Shown piece by piece: positions 1-8,613 of a DNA stretch of 14,608 nucleotides (its first letter is position 1; each line of letters begins with the position of its first letter). Origin of the DNA: Brachionus plicatilis (Eukaryota > Rotifera > Eurotatoria > Ploima > Brachionidae). The notes beneath the pieces are model-generated. The model was not told the DNA's origin. It made no database searches and saw only the letters and a list, made by a program, of their open reading frames with translations. The position numbers and the translations under genes are program-made. Location of the stretch: assembly GCA_010279815.1 (NCBI GenBank), contig QEOQ01000479.1, positions 217,864-232,471 on the forward strand, in the 5' to 3' direction.

Positions 1-1447
1 ATTTGTGAACGAGCTGACATACATAATTACTAGAACAAAATCAACAACATTCCACAAAAAAAATTAATTAAATCCTTTCTGAGTAAACACATTAAACTTA
101 AAACATCCTTATTTTGGAATAAAAGCAAAATAAATTAGCAAAACTTTTGTGATTCATTTTTAAAGTGTTAACTTTTAATAGAATTTCATGCTTTTGAATT
201 TAAGCTCTAAATTATTTTCGGCGCTATTTTTACTTTTTTCACCAAAAAAAAGCTAATATAAAAGTACTAAATAAATATTAAAAAAAATCTATTTTTTCTA
301 TAAACTAATCACTTGCATCAACCAAAATTTTTTTTATTGTACTTTAGAAAACTTAAATTAGTGATTTTGATACTACACAATTACAATGTTACCAATCACG
401 TCTTTAAAATTGGAACTAGGATAAAAATTAAGAGACCATGTAACTCAATTACTTCTTTGAAAAAAATAAAATAAAAAATAAAAAAAAATTACTTTTGAAC
501 CGATGAGTATTTTCATAAGAATAAAGTGAATTTATAATTAAAAAAATTAAAAGAAATTTTCTTTATGCAAAGTATCAGTCTTGAATCTGTCTAATCATAT
601 GAACCATCATAATTCAATGACATTAATCTAACATAAATTATTATTTACTAAATTCTCTTCTCACCTTTTTTCTCCAAGTTAATATCTGAGCATTTAAAAT
701 AATAAAAATTGAATTTAAAATTATTAAATGTTCAACTAAATGTAAACTAAAAATTTTTATTGTCAATTAATCCCTTAAAAAAGGCTTCTAATAAATAAAA
801 TCATTTTTTTCAAATGCTTCAAAAGTTAAAAAATTTAATTTTAAAACATGAATGCTCTGCATTCTTTGAATTTTAGAACAAAATCGAATGTTGGATATTA
901 AAAATTGAAGATTAGCTAAATTAAAGTTAACTAGTTAAAAAAATCTAAAACTTGATTGAGAATGGTTTCGATAGCAATAACTCGATATAAAAATTAAATT
1001 AAAATTCGACCAATTTCTAAGAGTAATTGATCGAAGTTCAAGTTTTTATTTTTTATATGTAAATTTGTAAAGAGCAATAGCTTAAAAAGGTATTCAATTT
1101 TTAAAAATTTAATATTCAAACAAAATTCAAATAAAGTAATTAATTTTAACAAAATAGTTACAATTAAAATTTAGATCTAAAATTTGACTCACCAAATAAT
1201 CCTAAATTATTACTCTTTTACTCTAAACTCGTCGCCTAATATGGCGCTAATTTTGAAACAAAAAAATAAATACTTAAAAATACAGAATAAAATTCATTTA
1301 AAATATATTTTTACATCCAGTGTTTTTGAATGAATAAATATTCAAAATTTTCGTGTACTATTTCTGTTTTTTTAAGACATAAAACTTAATTTTTTTTAAT
1401 TTCCTACTGCTCGATACAAATAAATAAATGGCAAATTGTCCTTTTTT
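1..1447. other. AT-rich non-coding stretch
   Basis: No gene is visible on either strand. The sequence is mostly A/T runs with stops in every frame and no codon-like stretch of useful length. It lies downstream of the zinc-finger gene if that gene ends near 1462, or inside one of its introns if the third exon proposed there is wrong. The only pattern seen is the 7-mer CTCGATA at 981 and 1410 (also at 1551 and 1691 inside the neighbouring gene), always in the same orientation. Confidence 0.6.
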
Positions 1448-1453
1448 TTTATT
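1448..1453 (-). promoter_or_regulatory. candidate poly(A) signal AATAAA for the zinc-finger gene
   Basis: The minus strand reads AATAAA about 9 nt past the proposed stop codon at 1464-1462. The same close stop-to-signal spacing is seen at METTL13 and DAPIT. In such AT-rich DNA the hexamer also occurs by chance, so it supports the third exon only modestly. Confidence 0.4.
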
Positions 1454-1461
1454 ATTTTTTT

Positions 1462-2080
1462 TCAATTTCTTTTTTCAAATAAAACAATTAATCCCCTTAG
1501 TAATTTATCTCGTAGCATTTGTACAATTTCTATTTTCTTAAGGCATCTGGCTCGATAATACTTTGCACCTAAACAAATTTGTATTCGCACACTCCCATCC
1601 TAACAAAATAAACAAATATTTATCTAGCTAAAATCTTTGTTATCTATTATTTTAAGAATAGATAATATGTTGATAGAAAATGTGATTGGGCTCGATATAA
1701 AAGTACAAAGCAAAGTAGCAAAAAAAATTACATTTTGATAGTTTTCTTTCACATTGTTGTTTCTTTCGTTGAAAAAGTCCTCATCGTCCACAAAGTTGTC
1801 CATGTCGGCATTTTCATCAAAGTCCTCGTCGTCCCTCAGTGTCATGTCATCGTTGTGAGTACTCAAGCTGTTCGAGTACCCGTAAGCTTTGCTGCGAAAG
1901 CCGGCCCCATTTACCTTGAAGCTTTGGTTCTCATTCGAATGATTTTCTTCAACCAAAAAAAAAGCTAAAACCACACTGGCACAAGTGTAAAGAAAACTTA
2001 CCGGTAATGTGCGAGTCCAGTTCGTTGAGGTTATCAGCATTAAAATTACACTCAGGACACTGATAGACTGTCTCATCCAT
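1462..2080 (-). CDS. small single C2H2 zinc-finger protein, three-exon model
   Basis: Exon 1 is 2080-2002, exon 2 is 1946-1732 and a possible exon 3 is 1599-1462, giving about 143 residues. The start lies in AAAATGG, a good animal context. Splicing 2002 to 1946 rebuilds an exact C-x2-C-x12-H-x4-H finger: Cys8, Cys11, His24 and His29, with Leu21 at the usual place. The second histidine comes from exon 2, which strongly supports the junction. Residues 59-87 are very acidic (runs such as DDEDFDE and DDEDFF). Exon 2 ends in phase 0 at a GTAATT donor. Exon 3 (45 residues, basic, ending FEKRN) is in phase, follows a good pyrimidine-rich acceptor at 1601-1600 and has AATAAA just after its stop. It has no recognised homology and could be fortuitous. 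A nuclear DNA- or RNA-binding role is inferred from the finger alone, and I cannot name the gene. Exons 1-2 are about 0.85 sure, exon 3 about 0.4. Confidence 0.7.
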
Positions 2081-2312
2081 TTTGTTCTAGCTGCTTCTTG
2101 TCAATCCGATTGTTCAATTCTGCTCACTAATAAAACTAACAAAAATCTAAAAAATATCAAATATAGGGGTAACAAGAAAAAAAAAAAAAGAAAAAATATG
2201 GTGCCATTTGGACGAGATGAAAATTCTGGTGCCAAAAACTAGAACGCAAATAGTTCTCTCAATGGCCATTTTTCATTTTCAGAACGTGAACTTAACCTAA
2301 ATTAGAATTTTC

Positions 2313-2326
2313 TGTGTGTGTGTGTG
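2313..2326. repeat. (TG)7 microsatellite followed by G5
   Basis: Seven perfect TG units run straight into a short G run. It lies about 230 bp upstream of the zinc-finger start codon. Confidence 0.9.
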
Positions 2327-2710
2327 GGGGCTGGAGCTGGCAAATATTTTTGTTCAATATGAACGAAATGAAAATGTTCGCTTGGCTAAAGAAATTAAAA
2401 TTGGTTTTTAGTGTTAGTTCAGCTAGCTGTTTATGCACCGAGGAATGCTTAACATAAAATTTGAATTGTACAGACAGACTTGAGCATTTTGTCGAGCTCC
2501 AAAACGAAAAAATAATGCTAATTCTAATCATTTCTAGCTATTCTTCTTCTCGATGGATTTTCTCAACAACAACAAAACACCAACCTGCATAAATAATCAT
2601 AAATTAGCGCATATCTTCCATGATATCGTGGAATCGGCAGAACAGAAATTATCATTTTTGGAGAGAGTTCTCCGCCAGGACACGATTAATCATAATTTAT
2701 ACTCTTGGTT

Positions 2711-2766
2711 AGACAAATGCCATTGTCTTTGCTGGCAAATTATGCTAAACCACAATTTAGCATAAT
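2711..2766. repeat. two adjacent perfect hairpins
   Basis: The first is AGACAA, loop ATGCCA, TTGTCT at 2711-2728. The second is an 11-bp perfect stem, ATTATGCTAAA at 2739-2749 and its complement at 2756-2766, with a 6-nt loop CCACAA. They lie 10 nt apart in the region upstream of the zinc-finger gene. They could be paired binding sites for a homeodomain- or POU-type factor, since the arms resemble variant octamers, or part of a structured transcript. Neither is shown. Confidence 0.75.
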
Positions 2767-3298
2767 GGCATACCAAGTCGCAGGCCAAAAATCCTAATCT
2801 CGTCAGCAGCAATAGAACAAAGAAGAAGAAGAGAGAGAAAAAAAATTGCGAGTGACGACTTTTAAAGGCAGCACACATCTCTGGCATCCAATGTGGCACA
2901 CACAAGCACGAGAGCTTTTGCTAGCCAAGCTTTGTTTTCAAGATGCAAGAACAGAAATGACTAAAAATAAGTGCGCTTCTTTTCTTCGATCAACTTTCTA
3001 TTTGTGCTTTTCTCTTTTGCATGTTCTTGTTCGTCATTTTTTGCTCTTGGAGAACGCACTTTCTAAAGCAAGACTGCATTTTGATGTTCTCTCAAACGAA
3101 CCATTTCTTCACGCACAATCTCAACCATACTTCTCTGTTACATCCATCTCTTGTTCGCTCCAAATAAAAGTGTGCATGTGTTGGTAGCCACACTGTCCAG
3201 AAAAAGACTCAAAGTTAACATGCTTGCCAAATCGCTGCCTCATCTAAAAATAATCTCTTAACGCATGATTGCCAATCTAGACAAGGAAGCAATCTTTG

Positions 3299-3324
3299 CT
3301 CTCTCTCTCTCTCTCTTTTTTTTT
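3299..3324. repeat. (CT)9 microsatellite plus T run
   Basis: Nine CT units at 3299-3316 continue as a T tract. This is a pyrimidine tract of the kind found in animal promoters (GAGA on the other strand). A regulatory role is only a guess. Confidence 0.9.
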
Positions 3325-3378
3325 CTAAAAATCAGCCAAGCTTGAACACAAAAAAATTTGAACAAAAAAAACCAAAAA

Positions 3379-3394
3379 CTTGTCAATCGACAAG
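3379..3394. repeat. short hairpin CTTGTC-AATC-GACAAG
   Basis: A perfect 6-bp stem with a 4-nt loop, inside the less AT-rich region upstream of the zinc-finger gene. It is short enough to arise by chance. Confidence 0.5.
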
Positions 3395-4600
3395 GTTAAA
3401 TTCTTTAGTGCTTAGTTGTCGTTTCTAACGTTACCATAGTTAAATATTTATATTGAAAAAGTCTTGTAACATCTTGTCTCGTGATTTGGCCAAGTTTTGC
3501 CAATTGAAATCAAGCTCAATTAAAACTGAATATTTTATGTTTGGTCGAGCGAAAGTTCAATTGCTTGGTGGCCACTCAGATTTCCTGAGCGAACAAAATA
3601 TCGATCCGTCGAGCAAAATGCCCGGGCTAACCTAGAAAAAAGTGGCATCACTCGACCGAGCTCAACGACCTACTTGAAGTCCCTGCCACTTCAGCTCTGA
3701 ACAAATCATTTTTTTGCTCTTGATCTCTTACAAAAATTCTCTCCAAAATGCCATCCTGCCTGCTGATAAAATTTTGAATAGGAACAAAAAAATTTCTGAG
3801 CATCTACTTGGCAAAGTTCGCTTGCCAACTCAGCACAAATTGAAATTTTTTGTTGTGTTCAACAAATGCATGAGAATTGAGAGCTTTCTAGGCACTGATT
3901 AATAATGCTTACGGTGCATTTAATTTTAAATTAGATATAGAATTTTCTTAATTGGCAAAATGGCTCCTATCATGGAATTGAAGCAGCCTGGCACTCGGCC
4001 CGAATTCTTATCACTAGAATCAGCCAAAATGTTCTCTCATGCCAAAAAAATAACTAAAATAAAAATTGATTAAAACAAGAATGACCAGTCTGATTGGAAT
4101 CAACATAAAATTAAAAATTTAGCTTCTTTTAATGGCTGGGATTCAGCTGAAACCTTTTTGAGAACAATGTCTTTTTAGGGCTTTTTTCCGATTTTTACGT
4201 CGGTTTACACTCAGAAATTGAAAAAAAAATTTTTTTTTTTATTGATCATTTCTTAAAAATAAAAATTCGAAAATTCTCTCTTTGCCAACACATTTGTCAT
4301 TTTTTTAAAATTATTTTAATTATTATAATTCACAGATTTTACGATCAGAAAATCTAAAAAGAATGATGTGTTAAAAAAATTAAACGGCTTAAATGACTGA
4401 TGTAAATTTTTGCCAAAAATATGATTTTTTTTATTCTTAATTTCCTAAAATTACATGAAAAAATTCCATTTTCGGTATTTTAAATAATCATGGGACTTTG
4501 TCTTCAACTGCCAAGTCATTTGTATATTTTATTTTTTTTTAAACTAGGCCTTTTAAATTTTAAATTTTTCACCAATATTTCTGTAGAATACACCATTGAA

Positions 4601-7600
4601 TCATTGAATCAAAATTTAATTTACTTAATTTTCACAACTTGCATTATTTTTGATAAAATTAACAATCAGAATAAAATTTTTTATTTACCATTTAAATTGA
4701 TTTTTTTCTAAACAAAAAATTTTAAATAATTTTTTGTTTTTATTTCAAAATTGATCTCTTAGAATTCGATCATAAATTACACTCAAATATACAAATAAAA
4801 ATTGATAATGAACTCACAAAAAGAAAATTTAAAATTATTTTATTAAATCAAAGAAGAAATCAAAATTTATTGAAAATTAAGAAAACACATTGTAAGATGG
4901 ACCGAAAGCTTGCTATAAGTCCTTTTTATAGGTCTTTATTGATTCTAAATCTATCTTCTACTCTAATCTTGATCTGTTCTGGTCAAGCCTGATAGAAAAA
5001 AAAGGCTGTTGAGAGGTTTATTAGAGAATAAACTTTTCAAAGTAAACATAATTTTTATGAGTAAACTTTCATATTTTTATTGAAAATTAAATTTTCATAT
5101 AATCTGTCATTTATATGATGTTTAATATAAATTGGTGATTTTTTAGAATTTTTTATGAACTAACATGGCTTTTTCTATGACCAAAATGAATCCAAAAGCT
5201 GATTTTATTCCAATTCAAATATTTCAAATGCTCTCAAGCAATTGAATGCGTAAAGATATTAAAAATTTAAGCTTCAACTTTAAAATCAATGGTTCTAGGC
5301 GTTCTCTTCTATTTCTATTTTTATAGATTTTTTGATTATTTTTATCAAAATTTCTCTTTACAGGTTTTATCAGTATTTTGAGGTTGTTTCCGATATTTGA
5401 TTTTTTTTAGATCTTGATCCTCTAGAATAAAAAAAACATTTTAAAGTAGAATAAAATCTTGTTTAGAAACACTTAAGAAGCCATTTTAAGAATCTAGTTT
5501 TTAATTGTTTTTACCTTTTAGAAAAATAATTTCAATGTTAAATACTTGGAGAAAAAAGTCAGCTCGCTTGGTTTACTGAAGAATAGATGCCGCCTAAAAA
5601 CACGAAGAAGAAGCTTTGATTTTTAAAACGAAAATATATAATTTTTTGTTTAAATAAAAACAGTGAATTCTAACAGATAGAGTAAATATGTTCATGAAGT
5701 TAATGACTAAAATTAAATTTTAAATACTATGTGGATCAAATGAGTCGTTTTAGCTTTTTTCTGGGCCATGATCAAAACCAAAACGAGCACACTAAATGAG
5801 AAAATTTTCGAATGATCCCAACTATTCGGCCAATATTGTTTCGTTTTTGTAAGCTTTAGGTCGTTCATTTTTCCATCATTTGTCAAAAAGATTTGTAAAA
5901 AAAAAGAAAGAGTTTTTATTTACCATGAAATGGAGACTCTGCGTCTAATTATGTTCATTAGTAAAAGTTAGTGAAAGAAAATATCCAACGTATTCTACTT
6001 ATTTTGTTTAAAGAGCAAAGGTACTTAAATAGCTAAAAGCTTAATGAGCAAAAATACGAGCAAAGAGACGCAAAACGCTTTTATTTTTCATTTTATACCG
6101 TCTAATTGGCCTCTAATACAGGACTCAGCGTTCGGAATGGTTCAATTTTAAAACCAATTCTTTGGATAGACCATTTTTTTAGTATTAAAATGTTTAATTC
6201 ATCAACCTCTTATCTTGACTTATAAATATATTTTGATCCTAGTTTAAGAGTTTAGTAGATTGTTTCAAAAAGGTCTCAGCTAGTCAAGAGACGCACAATA
6301 TTGATAATTTTTATGGCAAATAAATTTAGAAAATCGTCCAAACTTTTTTTGTATTTTTTAATTGATTAAAAGTATCTAAACCAATATTTTCTACTTTTTA
6401 AAAATTAATTTTATAAATAAAAATTAAAAAATTATTTGCTTATATTTTAAACAATACATTTCCTTGTACCAAACTAAATTTATTTTATAGTTGATTAACC
6501 ATTTTTTTAATTTACTGAAAATATACTGGTTTAAAGATTTTAAAATAAATTGGGTTCTTAGATTCTGTTACCTTATTTTTAAATTTGTTTATTTTTGAAT
6601 TTTGAAATTTTTCAAGTCTGAAGGAGCTTTAGCTCGTCACAGATAAAAAAACAAATAAATAAAAGATGAAAGTATTATTTCCAAGATATCTAAGAATAAT
6701 GTTTAAATTGCAGCAATTCCAGTTTGTTAACCGATGCCGACTAGAAATATTTGCTTTGAACACTTGTCGCTACCAAATGTTCATGAGTTCAATTTTAAAT
6801 AATTAATCTAAATGATTCAGAATTACTAATTTGTTTTTCAAACATAAAATGGCATAAAATTGAGACTAATTCTTCCAATAAAGATTAAGACGCTTTTCTA
6901 TATGATTACAATTCATAAAATAATATCCTTTAAAATAGGTTTCCTCGTTTAAGATAAGTCTGTTCCCAAAAAATATCAATTAGCCAAACGAAATTAAATC
7001 AATAAAATTGAATTTTAAAATTAACATTTAAATTTGCATGGCAACTAAATTTAATTCAAGTGTAGCATAAATTTTATTCATTATCTCTATATGCTCGTAA
7101 ATAAATAACTGTTTTATCTACTTTTTTGAGTCGATTTTAGATCAAAAGTTATCTCTAGGTATAACGGAAATATGAAAAGATTTTAGACTTAGCTCAAAGC
7201 GTAAAAGAGTCTTAAATTTGAATGGTTATTTGAGAAAAAAATATTTATCATCAGATTTAATAGATTATTTTGGCAAAAATATAAAATATCATTAATCGTA
7301 TCTGAAATGATCTAAAATTAAAATATATTATGTCTAAAAAACAATTAAAAAAAAAGGCATCTGGAAAATAATGACTAAATTATTTTGAATCTTTCAATTT
7401 CAAAAAATAGACTTATTTTTTTAACTTTGATTTATCAAATATTGATACCTTGGACGATATCAATAATACACCTCACATAATTTCATTTTATTGACTGTTA
7501 AAAATTAATAAATTTTAAAATATTTAACAGATTTTTAAATTATCAAATAAAAATGATCAAAAAAGCTAAATCATTCTGGTAAATTAAATAAAATGATTTA

Positions 7601-8041
7601 AATGAATAAATTTATATTGAGCAAAATAGACAAAAATTCAAAAGTTTTATTCGTAATTTATTCTTAACCTTAAAAAATTACTCGCGTGAAGCAAAGTTTT
7701 ATGATTATTAAAAAAACATTACTTTTGAAATTATTCCAATGTGACCAAAAAATGATTTTTCAAATACAATTATTTCATCTTTTATTTCAATAAATTTCCA
7801 CAAAATAATGATTGTTATAAAATTGGAAAGAAAGAATATTTGATTAGCAAAGTTTCAAGAAAAGTCTAAATTTCAAATATTTAGAATAAAAAACTTTGAA
7901 CTTAAATAATAAAAAATCTTGAATCTTTAATTTAAAATTTATTTCTTAAATAAGTCATTTTGATCTAGTACATTTTGGCAGAACAAAAAATAAACTTTAG
8001 AAAATAACCAAAATTTTTTCGAGTTTCGCTGGTCTGAAAAT
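4601..8041. other. AT-rich intergenic region, no gene seen
   Basis: Both strands are broken by stops in all frames, and I found no exon-like frame bounded by splice sites, no tRNA-like arms and no transposon protein. The longest open frames are low-complexity runs rich in Phe, Ile, Lys and Asn. Small islands of higher complexity at about 4900-5000, 5560-5620, 5750-5850 and 5930-6130 could be decayed mobile DNA or regulatory sequence, but nothing in them is recognisable. Confidence 0.6.
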
Positions 8042-8047
8042 TTTATT
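8042..8047 (-). promoter_or_regulatory. poly(A) signal AATAAA of the DAPIT gene
   Basis: The minus strand carries AATAAA about 13 nt past the DAPIT stop codon at 8062-8060, which implies a very short 3' UTR. Confidence 0.6.
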
Positions 8048-8059
8048 TAAATTATTTGC

Positions 8060-8282
8060 TTATTTTTTATCCTTTTTGCCCGATGTAAAGTACAAAGTCA
8101 GTGCGGCAGTGAGGCCTAGCGAAAGCATGACGGTCTAAAAATAAACAATAATTAGTCGAATTTAAAACAATTTGTCCTTAATTTACATTAAATCTAGCTT
8201 GGGTTGTGTATGCGTTGAAGTGTTTTTTCCAACCAACTAAAGTTCTAGCAATTTCTGGTGGTACTGGTTCGTGTTCACCCAT
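8060..8282 (-). CDS. ATP5MK: mitochondrial ATP synthase subunit DAPIT (USMG5), complete
   Basis: Two exons, 8282-8187 (32 codons) and 8134-8060 (24 codons plus stop), join in phase 0 across a 52-nt GT..AG intron to give 56 residues; human DAPIT has 58. The conserved core is visible: GWKKHFNAYTTQARFN at residues 17-32 matches the human GIKKYFNSYTLTGRMN block. A single membrane helix follows (about 33-50, ending LTLYF) and then a lysine-rich tail. In animals this small subunit sits in the inner mitochondrial membrane at the Fo part of ATP synthase and helps hold enzyme dimers together. The start is the first ATG in a clean AAAAATGG context. The gene follows METTL13 on the same strand. Exon structure is seen directly; identity rests on remembered family sequence and the matching length. 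Confidence 0.87.
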
Positions 8283-8588
8283 TTTTTGTTTTAATTATCT
8301 TTCTAAAATGTCTAAAAAAATAAAATCCTATTAATATATTTAAAATCAATTTTAAATTTATTTTTTAAAGATTTTGGTACGCTTGTTCAAATCTTTAAAT
8401 GTATATGTTACAACACAAAAAAGCTTTATGAATTTTTTCATTGTTTTCACTAAAAACTATAACAAAGTATCAAGCGTTTTTTTATTCTCATAAATTGCAT
8501 TATGCTTATCATTCATCTCAGTTCTAACTTTGTTTTTGGGTAAATTTAAAAAATATTTAAAGAAATTTTTAAAATAAATTTATAAATA
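8283..8588 (-). other. spacer between METTL13 and DAPIT, with a possible 5' splice-acceptor
   Basis: Only 331 bp separate the METTL13 stop from the DAPIT start. No coding frame is seen. On the minus strand a T-run ending in AG at 8313-8312 stands 29 nt before the DAPIT ATG. It could be the acceptor of a 5'-UTR intron or of a trans-spliced leader. The rest is AT-rich and must hold the METTL13 3' end and any DAPIT promoter. Confidence 0.4.
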
Positions 8589-8594
8589 TTTATT
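8589..8594 (-). promoter_or_regulatory. poly(A) signal AATAAA of METTL13
   Basis: AATAAA on the minus strand lies about 20 nt past the METTL13 stop at 8616-8614, the usual place for a compact 3' end. Confidence 0.6.
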
Positions 8595-8613
8595 TAATAA
8601 AATTTGACTTTGA

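Larger units (their letters stand above)
2081..4600. promoter_or_regulatory. probable upstream regulatory region of the zinc-finger gene
   Basis: This stretch has visibly more G and C and fewer long A/T runs than its surroundings, yet I see no credible gene. Open frames of 60-113 codons at 2553-2765, 2846-3187 and 3453-3635 lack splice partners, recognisable domains and supporting signals. It contains the pentamer GCCAA or TTGGC about 18 times (for example 2924, 3226, 3271, 3335, 3486-3503, 3808-3828, 4023-4045, 4284, 4412, 4510), several hairpins and two microsatellites. Its position directly upstream of the gene starting at 2080 suggests promoter and enhancer sequence. This is inference from composition and motifs. 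Confidence 0.4.

Noticed and set aside
2553..2765. 70-codon plus-strand open frame with a natural-looking start
   Set aside because: It ends inside the perfect hairpin at 2739-2766, has no family resemblance and no obvious poly(A) signal or introns. Judged fortuitous.
2846..3187. 113-codon plus-strand open frame
   Set aside because: It is in the less AT-rich region where chance frames get longer. It has no recognisable domain or splice partner, and a composition dominated by Leu, Ser, Phe, His and Cys without pattern.
5587..5619. ATG followed by MPPKNTKKKL and a stop, resembling the start of basic ribosomal-type proteins
   Set aside because: Only ten codons, with no GT donor before the stop and no downstream exon that continues a known protein. 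Most likely chance.
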